Shown here: piece by piece, positions 6,581 to 14,017 of the stretch | How positions within the stretch are numbered: position 1 is the stretch's first letter | Layout of the letters: every line of letters begins with the position of its first letter | From: MWAR01 sp036567845 | GTDB lineage: Bacteria > Muiribacteriota > Ozemobacteria > Ozemobacterales > Ozemobacteraceae | Direction of reading: 5' to 3' | Assembly (NCBI GenBank): GCA_036567845.1 | Contig: DATCTT010000354.1 | Location: 1 to 21,067 of the forward strand | Length of the DNA stretch: 21,067 nucleotides | Made by a program: the position numbers and the translations under genes | The notes under the pieces: model-generated | Told to the model about the DNA's origin: nothing | The model's input: only the letters and a program-made list of their open reading frames with translations | Database searches by the model: none

Positions 6581-8207
6581 CGGTTCCTCCAATCTCGGGC
6601 GGTGTTTCCGGCGGCACGGAAGAGGGGGCTGCGGGAGTGGTGACGAGGCGGTCGCGCATGCTCACGGTTCCTGGTGTGGCTGGTTTCCCCGTCTGAACAA
6701 GTCCCTGGATCTCGTACACGCGCACCTTGCTTTCCAGGCCGCGGATCTGAACATTCTCATGCGGAATCGCCCGGACCTCTTTCGAGACCTGGGCGAAGGT
6801 GTTCTCATCAACGAGGATCGTGGTCTTGAACTCCTTGTTCAACGCCTCGAGCCGGGAAGCGAGGTTGACAGTCGAGCCCATGACGGTGAACTCCTGGCGG
6901 CGCTCCGACCCGATGTTCCCCGCCAGTACCGATCCTGTGGCGATCCCGATGCGGATTTTGAAACACTCGCGACCCTGTTGGGCCCATCGGGCCTGAAGCA
7001 GCCGCAGCCGGTCGAGCATGCCCAGTGCCGCGCGGATGGCGGCCATTCCAGACGAGGGAAGATCGCCGAGCACGCCGAACCTTGCCATGACCGCGTCTCC
7101 GATGAATTTGTCGATCTCGCCGTTGTGTTCGAGCACGACATCCGTCATTGCCGAGAGATACTCATTCATTGAGGCGACGACCTGGGCCGGCGTCAGGCCG
7201 GCGCTGAAGGCGGTGAAGCCCGCAATATCCGAGAACAGGATCGTGGCGTTCTTCTCGACGCCGCCCAGGTGCAGCGAACCGGGGTTCGCGAGCAGCGTGT
7301 CGACCAGCTCGGACGAGGTGTATTTCGAGAACATCTCCTTCAGCTTCTTCTTCTCGGCGAGTTCGCGCTCGCTGAGCTGCTTCGTCGAGGTGAGTTCGGC
7401 GCGCGTCTGGAGGAACACATTCGCGTTCGCGAGCGCCATGCCCATGAAGGAACCGAGCGACGACATGAAGCGCAGGTCGGCTTCGTCGATCTCCTGGCGG
7501 TTGTCCTCGAAGGATTCGATATGTACGACCCCGAATGATTCTCCGGGGACGTGGATCGGAAGTGCGATGATCGTGTCGGGAAGGGGGTTGCGGTCGACGA
7601 GGCCGCGCGTTTCCGGGTCGTCGAGCGCCGCGGTGCGGTAGACCAGCTGGCGGCGGGCGAACGCCCAGGTGATGAAATGCTCCGGCCGGTCGGCGGGCAG
7701 GGTGAGCAGCTCCCGGATCTCGTCCTTGTACCCGGACCAGCGGAATGGATACAGCTCGTTCTTCCCCCGGTCGTGGAGAAACAGGATGTATCTGGCAACG
7801 CCGATCTCCTGGACGAGCATCTCGGTGATCGCGTCGAACACCTTCGCCGGGTCCAGGGTGGTGGTGAGGTTCTTCACCTTGCCGAACAGCATCGATGCCT
7901 GACGCCGCACCTGCTGGAGGCGCGTTTTCAGTTCCTCGTTCTTCTTCTGGAATTCGTCGCGCAGCCGGTCGGCATACGCCTTTTCAAGCTGCTGGCGCGA
8001 TTCGTCGCGCAGCCGGACCCGCCGGTCGCCAAAGAGGAGTCTCAGCACGAGAACGAGAACGCCCAGTGCCAGGAACAGGGCTGCCGCCAGGAACGAGACA
8101 AGCGTCCAGGGAAGGGGCGTGGCTGGCATCACGAACTCGACGGTGCCAGCCGCTCGTGCAGCGGCCGGAATCGTCAGGAACAGGAGCGTGAAACCAGGGC
8201 GTGACAT
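6549..8207 (-). CDS. Membrane-anchored GAF-domain class III adenylate cyclase
   Basis: This 552-residue protein starts at ATG 8207 behind AAGGGG. Domains in order: a hydrophobic N-terminal segment, possibly a cleavable signal (1-20); a membrane helix at about 34-59; a charged coiled-coil linker (65-110); a GAF sensor domain (about 118-265); a second linker (270-300); and a class III nucleotide cyclase catalytic domain (about 315-505). Catalytic residues are present: metal-binding Asp327 (LFSDIAGF) and Asp371 (FIGDAVMARF), and transition-state Asn448 and Arg452 (STVNLASRLE). The base-specifying pair is Lys367 and Thr441, the Lys-Thr pair of class IIIb adenylate cyclases, so the product should be cAMP from ATP. 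The proline-rich tail (after 508) has no known function. The GAF domain probably senses a ligand; its identity is unknown. Next genes are a HAD phosphatase and a methyltransferase. Confidence 0.92.
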   Translation of the reverse strand: MSRPGFTLLFLTIPAAARAAGTVEFVMPATPLPWTLVSFLAAALFLALGVLVLVLRLLFGDRRVRLRDESRQQLEKAYADRLRDEFQKKNEELKTRLQQVRRQASMLFGKVKNLTTTLDPAKVFDAITEMLVQEIGVARYILFLHDRGKNELYPFRWSGYKDEIRELLTLPADRPEHFITWAFARRQLVYRTAALDDPETRGLVDRNPLPDTIIALPIHVPGESFGVVHIESFEDNRQEIDEADLRFMSSLGSFMGMALANANVFLQTRAELTSTKQLSERELAEKKKLKEMFSKYTSSELVDTLLANPGSLHLGGVEKNATILFSDIAGFTAFSAGLTPAQVVASMNEYLSAMTDVVLEHNGEIDKFIGDAVMARFGVLGDLPSSGMAAIRAALGMLDRLRLLQARWAQQGRECFKIRIGIATGSVLAGNIGSERRQEFTVMGSTVNLASRLEALNKEFKTTILVDENTFAQVSKEVRAIPHENVQIRGLESKVRVYEIQGLVQTGKPATPGTVSMRDRLVTTPAAPSSVPPETPPEIGGTDEPSRPADPV

Positions 8208-8247
8208 ACCGGACCCCTTCGGAGTCTGTTGATGGATGTTTCCGGCG

Positions 8248-8276
8248 ATTGTACATGAAAACCCCGGACCCCACAA
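8248..8276 (-). promoter_or_regulatory. Candidate promoter of the cyclase/HAD/methyltransferase unit
   Basis: On the minus strand TTGTGG (8276-8271) is 17 bp from TACAAT (8253-8248, five of six to TATAAT). Transcription would start near 8241, 34 nt before the cyclase ATG. The -35 is poor. Just upstream, a short hairpin (ATCGG, GCAA loop, CCGAT, flanked by C and G runs) lies directly after the pilin operon stop and could help end that transcript. The 9-mer CCGGACCCC occurs twice here (8209-8217, 8264-8272). Confidence 0.35.
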
Positions 8277-8296
8277 ATCGGTTGCCCGATGGGGGG

Positions 8297-8986
8297 TCAG
8301 GGCATCGGTTGCGTGGCGACGGCAAGCTTGAACTTGCCGTTCAGCGGGAGCCGGCCGGCCGGAAACGAGGTGCCGGGAGGCGGCGCGAGCACGATGAAAA
8401 GCTCGAGCATGCTGCCGGCAACCGGATCGCCGGGAGAGCCGCTTCCGTCGTCGAAATACTCGCGGTATTCGTTTCCCTGCCGAATCCTTATCAGGACGGC
8501 TTTCGCATCGAATGACGCGACATCGTCGACCATCACCCGGTCGGACATCGGCTGGAAACCCGGCGGCGGGGAGCCGGAGACGACCGATGCGCTCATGCAC
8601 AGGCTCCGCTCGATGAGCTTCACCTGATAGGCGAGCCGGTACTCGAGATCGCCCGTCGGGCTCAGGTGGTCCGTCTGCCACGCCATCACGACCGTGTTCG
8701 CGGGACTCCGCGCGGGCTTCCAGAGCAGGGGGCGGGGGGTCGTCTGGACAGCCCATTCCGCGCCGTTTTCCTGCCGTGCGAGGGTGTTCGTTGCCTCCTC
8801 GACGGCCTTACGGAGGACGTTCCAGAACAGTTCTGTCTGCCGGGTTCGCTCCTGGCGCCAGGAGGCAGCCTGGTAGGCATTCATTGAATTACGATAGATA
8901 TGGAAAAGACCACCTGAAAGAAGGCCGACGATGACCAGAACCATCATCGCCTCGACATAGGTGAAGCCGCGCCGGTTCGGGTTCAA
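8297..8986 (-). CDS. Prepilin-like minor pilin (PilW/GspJ-like)
   Basis: This 229-residue protein has a type IV prepilin leader: seven residues ending in RRG, then FTYVEAMMVLVIVGLLSGG. Cleavage after Gly7 would leave Phe at +1 and the conserved Glu at +5, followed by about 20 hydrophobic residues that anchor and assemble the subunit. The rest is a periplasmic or extracellular globular domain with a Gly/Ser/Pro-rich loop. The start is TTG at 8986, chosen because GAGGTGA lies six bases upstream and the leader is then of normal length; it overlaps the previous stop as TTGA. Length and position as the third of three prepilin genes resemble PilW or GspJ, a minor (pseudo)pilin of the tip complex. 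Paralogue assignment is by length and context only. Confidence 0.85.
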   Translation of the reverse strand: MNPNRRGFTYVEAMMVLVIVGLLSGGLFHIYRNSMNAYQAASWRQERTRQTELFWNVLRKAVEEATNTLARQENGAEWAVQTTPRPLLWKPARSPANTVVMAWQTDHLSPTGDLEYRLAYQVKLIERSLCMSASVVSGSPPPGFQPMSDRVMVDDVASFDAKAVLIRIRQGNEYREYFDDGSGSPGDPVAGSMLELFIVLAPPPGTSFPAGRLPLNGKFKLAVATQPMP

Positions 8987-9498
8987 TGGGTCACCTCAAC
9001 TTCGATGAGGGCTTCGAGAGTCCGGCGGACGTCATTGAAACTTCCCCAGCTGGTGATCTGGAGAAAGTCCTTCGTATAACCTTTTCCCATGCGGGTCACG
9101 AGGGAAAAGGTCGCGATGCCGAGCTGGTATCTCCCGCCATCCACTGCTCCAAGCGACTGGGAAAGCCGCGCCGCGACAGAGTCCGCGCGGGTCGGGTCGA
9201 AATCATTCATCCAGCCGGAAGTAAAGCTTGCGATCTGATCGGCCGTGCCGGTTTTCTGGATCCGGTCGAAGGCGTAGAACTCGGTCGGCAGCATGCGGAA
9301 CTTGTACTGCGCGAGCTGCATCGCCGCCCGCGCCGCCAGGAGGGCTTTCGTCTGCTCCGTCAGCCGCGCATGCGCTGATGTCTGGGAGCGGGTGTTGAAA
9401 TACAGTGTCGCGGCCAGGATGAAGATGACGACACTGGCCAGGAGGACGCTAAACAGAGCGAAGCCGCTGCGGGCGGTGGTTGTGGGGTTCATCGTCAT
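8983..9498 (-). CDS. Prepilin-like minor pilin lacking Glu5 (PilX/GspK-like)
   Basis: This 171-residue protein has a short basic leader ending in ARSG and then FALFSVLLASVVIFILAATL, a type III (class 3) signal processed by prepilin peptidase. At +5 it has Ser rather than Glu. Among the pseudopilins this is a hallmark of GspK, which caps the fibre and needs no Glu to register with a subunit above it. The globular part is short compared with GspK, closer to PilX in size. The first ATG (9498) overlaps the upstream stop as ATGA; a second ATG six bases in (9492) has better spacing to the GAGG motif, so the true start is one of these two. It lies between the other two prepilin genes, as GspK-type subunits do in some systems. 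Confidence 0.8.
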   Translation of the reverse strand: MTMNPTTTARSGFALFSVLLASVVIFILAATLYFNTRSQTSAHARLTEQTKALLAARAAMQLAQYKFRMLPTEFYAFDRIQKTGTADQIASFTSGWMNDFDPTRADSVAARLSQSLGAVDGGRYQLGIATFSLVTRMGKGYTKDFLQITSWGSFNDVRRTLEALIEVEVTH

Positions 9499-10091
9499 TG
9501 CCTCAGATCCGCCCGGAATGTGGTGAGCGAGACGGGAACGCCCTTCTGACCATACTCGACCTCCACCTGGATGCGCATGAAGGGATCGGGGCAGGCATAC
9601 GTGGCGATGCGTGGCACCGGGGCGAGCGGGTCGATATAGCTGAAAACCAGGGCGGAGGGGCTTTGCGGCGGGCCGGAAAATTCGGGTCGGAGAGTGATCC
9701 GGAGCTGGAATTCAGTGCGGCCGATCCGTACCGTGCCCGTGCCCAGGGGACCGGCGAGCGCGAGGTTCGCCGCGAGAACCTCTGATCCCGTGCGGATCTC
9801 GAACGGGATCGCGCGGGGGCCTGCTGGGCCCGCGATGACGTCGAATGGCACGGCGAGCAGGGTGTTGATGGCCGACTCGCCGATCTTGAGGGCGATCTCC
9901 TGATCTGCCTGGCGGCCGGCGATACCGAACGACTGGGGGAGAGCCCGCATGATGGGCAGGATGATCAGCGCGATCAGGAAGAACGCGACCAGCAGTTCGA
10001 CCAGCGAGATGCCGTCGCGGAGCACGCCCTGGCCCGCCGGGTCAGTTGCGCTGGTGTTTTTGTTCGAGGGTGCGGATGCTGGTTTTTTCAT
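9495..10091 (-). CDS. Prepilin-like minor pilin (PilV/GspI-like)
   Basis: This is a 198-residue protein with a prepilin processing site, RDG followed by ISLVELLVAFFLIALIILPI, with Glu at +5. The mature part of about 170 residues ends in a beta-rich segment (RIQVEVEYGQKG). Start choice is open. ATG 10091 gives a 27-residue leader, has no Shine-Dalgarno and overlaps the previous gene by 50 bp. A GTG at 10025 would give a five-residue leader typical of prepilins, but its ribosome site is weak. The protein is the first of three consecutive prepilin genes, in an order that matches I-K-J pseudopilins. It acts at the inner membrane and in the fibre. Confident that it is a prepilin; the exact subunit name is inferred. 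Confidence 0.8.
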   Translation of the reverse strand: MKKPASAPSNKNTSATDPAGQGVLRDGISLVELLVAFFLIALIILPIMRALPQSFGIAGRQADQEIALKIGESAINTLLAVPFDVIAGPAGPRAIPFEIRTGSEVLAANLALAGPLGTGTVRIGRTEFQLRITLRPEFSGPPQSPSALVFSYIDPLAPVPRIATYACPDPFMRIQVEVEYGQKGVPVSLTTFRADLRQ

Positions 10092-12267
10092 CGGTTACTG
10101 TAAAGTATACCCTGAGCGTGCGGGTCTGGCCGGCATAATCGGTTGCCGTCGCCTCGATCCAGGGGTATTTTCCGGCCTGGAGGGCGCCAAGGGACATGCC
10201 GCCGCCCTGCTGGAGAGGCGGGGTGGGCTCACGGAAGACCACCGGCAGGGGCGGGGTGGAAAAGGCGTTGGGCTGAAGCTCGCAGTTCCCCGTCACGGGC
10301 GGATACACATTGTCAATCCCGTAGGAAAGGCGAGCTTTCGCGATACCGGTGTAGGGCGCCGGAATCCTCGTGACGGGCAGGTGAAGCAGGTCATCCTTGT
10401 CGTTGAGCCATTTCACGTTGTCCTCGGCCCAGAGCGAGAGGTCATACTGCACGTCCTCGACCACCGGTATCGTGCAGAGCACGATCGCTGATCTGCCGAA
10501 ACCGTTGCGCTTGCCGAAGGTGGCTTCGTCGTTCTCGATGGGCTCGGCATCGGTGTCGTTGTCGGACTGGCTATAATCCTCGAGCCGGAAATTTTGGTAC
10601 CAGAACTTGACCGGGAACGGATCGGTGTAGCCGGGGGGCATCGGCCCGGCATGGAACTTCCAGTCCCAACCTTGCTCGGCCGTGGGGCAGTTGCCGAGAT
10701 CGATCTTCACGATTTTCACGAAGGCTCCTTCGCCGTTCTCGGTGGCGGCGAGTTCGTCATAGGTCTTGCAGGCGTTCTCGATGAAGGCGCTGTATCCGGG
10801 ATCGAACGTGGTGTGCGTCGTGATGGGTGGCGGAAAGATCAGGGCACTTCCCGGCATTCCCTCGTCGCGCTTCGAAACCAGGCGGATCATCAGATTGGGC
10901 AAATCGTTGTCCTCGATCCAGATTCTGCCCTCGCCGTCCGCATACCGGTCTGCCGGATCGGGGGGGGAGCTCTCGTCGTAAGTGTAGGGAAACGGCTTGG
11001 CCGTCTTGGGGTCCCGGCCCAGGTCGCCCATGTTCATGCCGTAGGTGGTTTCGGGCGAATCCTCGACAATGTTCGGGCAGCCGGGGTTGAGGACGTTGTT
11101 TTTATCCCAGACGAAGACCGAGTATTTCATCTCCCCGAGGCAGTCGTTGGGAAGGAACACATGCTTGCCCAGCGGCATGCCGCTCAGGGACTGGGCTTCG
11201 CTCCCGATCCAGTCCCAGGTCTCGACAGGGTTCCAGGCGGATGCCGCGTCTACCGGCCCATTGATGCGTCCGATCGCGAAGCGGGAGGTCAGCATGCCTC
11301 CGTCATTGTCTTCAGCGGTGAGATCCGAGGGTTTGAAAAAGTCGCCGGTCGTGGCTCGGCGGGCTGTGGATGGGGTTCCCGGCTTACGGCCGAGGAAGGG
11401 AAACTGGCCGATGTCGGTGCCGCCAGGGCCGCTGATGCGAGGTGGGGTCCGGTCCTTCCAGGTGATCTTGAATGTCACGGTGCCTTCCGGTTCCTTCTTG
11501 TTGCCGATCCGATCTGCTTCCAGTGAGGATTTGACCGATTCATTGTCGTAGCAGATATTTGCGGAAGCGCGTTTGTGGTCGACTTCCGTCTTGGTGTGTT
11601 CCGGGTCATCGGGTTTGGGATCGGGAACTTCGTGCTCCTCGCAGACATCACCCGGACAACCACGTTTATGGCAGTCGCAGGTGAAATGGGGGCTTGGCCA
11701 GGAGGGGGGGAGGACGTACCTCCACCCTCCGTTGAGGCCGGCGATATACTCGATCGAGTCGGGATCCTTATGCGGGGGCTCGTCGAGCACGCTTGCTCCC
11801 GCGCCCCAGCCGATCGGGCCATTGTTGTAATGCCATTTGCCGCCACTATGATTGTGGCCTTCCTTGTTGCAGCCCGGACAGGGGCCACGGACGAGAAAGG
11901 CGTATTTGCGGTAGAAGAGGTCGACGCTTGTCGCCCCGTCGGCACCGCCCAGAAGAACTTTGGGGGTTGCGAGAATCGTCTGGAGCTTTCCCAGGGTGGC
12001 GTGATCGAAATGATTCGACAACATATTCATCAGAAGTGGCCAGCTGACAAACATGGCATTCCATGAGCTGGGGGTCTCGATCCGGATGTTCGTGATGGCA
12101 TCGACATCCTCATACGTGTTCACCGGTGAGTTGCCGCAATCCGAGGTGATCGTGACGAATCCCGGCGACATGAGGAGATTTTCGAGCTGGGCCATGGCGG
12201 GCAAGGATAGCAGGGTGAACAAGAGACAGGTGGCGAAAAGTGGCCGTGGGCAGGGGAGTCGTGTCAT
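10042..12267 (-). CDS. Large secreted Cys-rich protein, candidate pilus-tip or adhesin protein
   Basis: This 741-residue protein starts at ATG 12267, where GGAGGT sits six bases upstream; an N-terminal signal peptide follows (basic start, hydrophobic core, PAMA then QLEN). No membrane helix is seen later. It has many cysteines, including a CDCHKRGCPGDVC cluster and CPGCNKEGHNH, suggesting disulfides or a metal site outside the cytoplasm. Repeated Asp- and Pro-rich loops and a C-terminal segment ATDYAGQTRTLRVYFTVTD resemble Ig-like or HYR adhesin domains. I do not recognise the family. It sits between a TPR protein and three minor pilins, the place where PilY1-type tip adhesins are often found, but I see no PilY1 beta-propeller. 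A C8 run (10960-10967 on the plus strand as G8) lies in the coding sequence. Confidence 0.78.
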   Translation of the reverse strand: MTRLPCPRPLFATCLLFTLLSLPAMAQLENLLMSPGFVTITSDCGNSPVNTYEDVDAITNIRIETPSSWNAMFVSWPLLMNMLSNHFDHATLGKLQTILATPKVLLGGADGATSVDLFYRKYAFLVRGPCPGCNKEGHNHSGGKWHYNNGPIGWGAGASVLDEPPHKDPDSIEYIAGLNGGWRYVLPPSWPSPHFTCDCHKRGCPGDVCEEHEVPDPKPDDPEHTKTEVDHKRASANICYDNESVKSSLEADRIGNKKEPEGTVTFKITWKDRTPPRISGPGGTDIGQFPFLGRKPGTPSTARRATTGDFFKPSDLTAEDNDGGMLTSRFAIGRINGPVDAASAWNPVETWDWIGSEAQSLSGMPLGKHVFLPNDCLGEMKYSVFVWDKNNVLNPGCPNIVEDSPETTYGMNMGDLGRDPKTAKPFPYTYDESSPPDPADRYADGEGRIWIEDNDLPNLMIRLVSKRDEGMPGSALIFPPPITTHTTFDPGYSAFIENACKTYDELAATENGEGAFVKIVKIDLGNCPTAEQGWDWKFHAGPMPPGYTDPFPVKFWYQNFRLEDYSQSDNDTDAEPIENDEATFGKRNGFGRSAIVLCTIPVVEDVQYDLSLWAEDNVKWLNDKDDLLHLPVTRIPAPYTGIAKARLSYGIDNVYPPVTGNCELQPNAFSTPPLPVVFREPTPPLQQGGGMSLGALQAGKYPWIEATATDYAGQTRTLRVYFTVTDEKTSIRTLEQKHQRN
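10960..10967 (-). repeat. C8 homopolymer inside the Cys-rich secreted protein gene
   Basis: Eight C in a row on the coding strand encode part of SSPPDP. Slippage here would shift the frame in the second half of the gene. Eight is short for a known phase-variable tract, so this is only a candidate. Confidence 0.4.
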
Positions 12268-12280
12268 GGATGAACCTCCA

Positions 12281-13840
12281 TCAGCCGGCGGAGCCGGAAA
12301 CCGGCCTGCCGGCAAACAGTTCGCGGGCGGCCTGGTGGGAAAGATCCTCGATGCTACCGTGTCGAGGCATCTCGGCGGGGGTGTGCCTATCGATCAGCTC
12401 ATGTTCGATCTCCGAAAGGAACGGCGGGATCAGGGGGGCATTCGAGCCGCGGAGGGCAGCGAGGAGACTCTGCTCGAGGTCGTGGTTGGCAATGCTCTGC
12501 CCGAGCTGCTTGCGAAGGATCCCGAGAAAATACAGGGCTCGCGGGGCCAGACTCGGCGATTCGAGCGCTTTCTGGAGGGGTTCTTGGGCTGCCGGAAGGT
12601 CTCCCTGCCGGAAGAGCAGAAGGCCGTAGACATATGAGATCCAGGGAAGTCTGAAGCGGAAGGCGAGCGATTTCCAGTCATCGCTGTGCCGGTCGTCGAG
12701 TCCCCTGAAAAAGGCGAAGAGAAAACAGTGGAACAGGCGGAGGGTTGATTGGGGTGAGAACCGCTCGATCAGGCGATCGATCTGGAAGAGAAGCCAGCCG
12801 AGAGCTGCAATACAGCAAAGACCTCCGAACAGCAGCAGACTGCCGGAGACGGGATAGGCTTTCCAGACGAGAACCATCCGGTGATGCCAGGGGCATACCG
12901 GTCCGGAGACGTCGGTGCCGGCCGCGAGAGCGCTGGCCCGGAGGGGATTGCCGGCGGCCTCGTAGGCGGAGGAAAGGGCGGGCAGGATCTGAGCGAGCCA
13001 GGTCGTCGTGGCGAGAAGCGGCTCCAGGTCACGGATCGCCTCGGCATGGCGGCCGAGCTTCTGGAGAGCGATTCCCCGCTTCACCTGCAGGTCGTGGCGG
13101 TCGGGAAACTCTTTCAGGAGCCCATCGAGGGCCGTGACCGCCGCGAAGTAGTCTCCGACACCGAACTCCTGGTCAAGGGAGGTGAAAAGGCCGTTGATGT
13201 GGCGCAGCTGGCGGATTCTGGACTGGAGTTCGAGGGCCTGGGAGTGGGACGGATCGCGCTCGACGATCGCTCCGACGAGTTTGTCGGCGGTTTCGAGGTC
13301 GCCGCGGTTGAAGGCAGCCTGAGCCCGGAGAAGGCTGGAAACAGCGGAATACGCCTCGACGTCGAAGGCTCGGCCGGAAGAGGGGGCGACCTGTATCCCC
13401 GTTTCCCGATACTTCTCGACGGCATCGCGAACCTTCTGGAGCGCATCGAGGGCCTTGCGGGCCGTTGTGTTGGCCGGATCGATGGCGAGAATTGCGCTGT
13501 AGGCTTTGTCCGCTTCTGGGAGATTGTTGGCCTCCTGGTAGAAACGGGCTGCCCGCAGCGCCTCCTCGACTCGTTTCGTCCGGGCCGCTTCGAGGCGCTT
13601 GAGAAGCTCGAGCACCTCGGGGTGGTCGGGGGCGACCGCCCTGGCTTGCTCAAGCTGGGCGCGGGCGGCGTTCAGATTGCCCCCCTCGTAGAAGAAGCGC
13701 GCCTTTTCGAGCCACTGTCGGACAGCCTGGGGGGCTGGCGCCGCGGCAAAGAGGGGGAAGGAAAGGAGCAGCACGCACACGGTCAGGGCGGGTGTGAGTC
13801 GGTGCGGGCGCCGGGAGGCGGGCGTTGATTCCATCGTCAT
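12281..13840 (-). CDS. TPR-repeat membrane protein, first gene of the pilin operon
   Basis: This 519-residue protein has an N-terminal export signal (residues about 15-34, hydrophobic, ending AAAPAPQ), then TPR-like helical repeats from about 38 to 310, including ARFFYEGGNLNAARAQLEQA and ARFYQEANNLPEADKAYSAI. A single membrane helix lies at about 326-353, followed by a region of about 165 residues with two or three further TPR-like repeats. Topology would place the first TPR block outside and the last block in the cytoplasm. I used ATG 13840, with GAGAGAAG upstream; an ATG eight codons earlier has no ribosome site and falls in the predicted -10. The gene ends 13 bp before the Cys-rich secreted protein. 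TPR lipoproteins and membrane proteins assist pilus assembly in other systems (PilF, PilW family), so a similar assembly role is plausible but not proven. Confidence 0.8.
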   Translation of the reverse strand: MTMESTPASRRPHRLTPALTVCVLLLSFPLFAAAPAPQAVRQWLEKARFFYEGGNLNAARAQLEQARAVAPDHPEVLELLKRLEAARTKRVEEALRAARFYQEANNLPEADKAYSAILAIDPANTTARKALDALQKVRDAVEKYRETGIQVAPSSGRAFDVEAYSAVSSLLRAQAAFNRGDLETADKLVGAIVERDPSHSQALELQSRIRQLRHINGLFTSLDQEFGVGDYFAAVTALDGLLKEFPDRHDLQVKRGIALQKLGRHAEAIRDLEPLLATTTWLAQILPALSSAYEAAGNPLRASALAAGTDVSGPVCPWHHRMVLVWKAYPVSGSLLLFGGLCCIAALGWLLFQIDRLIERFSPQSTLRLFHCFLFAFFRGLDDRHSDDWKSLAFRFRLPWISYVYGLLLFRQGDLPAAQEPLQKALESPSLAPRALYFLGILRKQLGQSIANHDLEQSLLAALRGSNAPLIPPFLSEIEHELIDRHTPAEMPRHGSIEDLSHQAARELFAGRPVSGSAG

Positions 13841-13862
13841 GCTTCTCTCACTTCTCTCCTTC

Positions 13863-13868
13863 ATGATA
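13863..13868 (-). promoter_or_regulatory. Possible -10 element for the pilin operon
   Basis: TATCAT on the minus strand (13868-13863, five of six to TATAAT) lies about 23 nt before the chosen start. No good -35 is seen at the normal distance; the fit is weak. It supports the start at 13840 because a start at 13864 would lie within the element. Confidence 0.25.
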
Positions 13869-13916
13869 CCCGATACCGGGGATTTTTCCCACACTCTCCC
13901 TCACGGGAAGGTGTCT

Positions 13917-13945
13917 TTGACATTTCCCCGGCCCTTTGTTAGAGT
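13917..13945 (+). promoter_or_regulatory. Sigma-70 promoter of the aldolase gene
   Basis: A perfect TTGACA (13917-13922) is followed after 17 bp by TAGAGT (13940-13945, four of six to TATAAT). Transcription would start near 13952, giving a leader of about 66 nt. The leader holds a small hairpin (TGGCAG, loop TGCG, CTGCCA, 13967-13982) before a strong GAGGAGG ribosome site at 14002-14008. Confidence 0.6.
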
Positions 13946-14017
13946 GGATTCCATGCGGGAAGGCTGTGGCAGTGCGCTGCCAATGCCCATTTCCAACCGA
14001 CGAGGAGGCTTTTCACG

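Noticed and set aside
8209..8272. Two copies of CCGGACCCC around the cyclase promoter as an operator
   Set aside because: Nine G+C-rich bases repeated twice within 60 bp can be chance; one copy overlaps the ribosome site and no regulator is known.
8210..8296. Intrinsic terminator between the pilin operon and the cyclase gene
   Set aside because: The inner stem is only five pairs with a bulge, and only four T follow at a distance; I mention it with the promoter but do not list it as a terminator.
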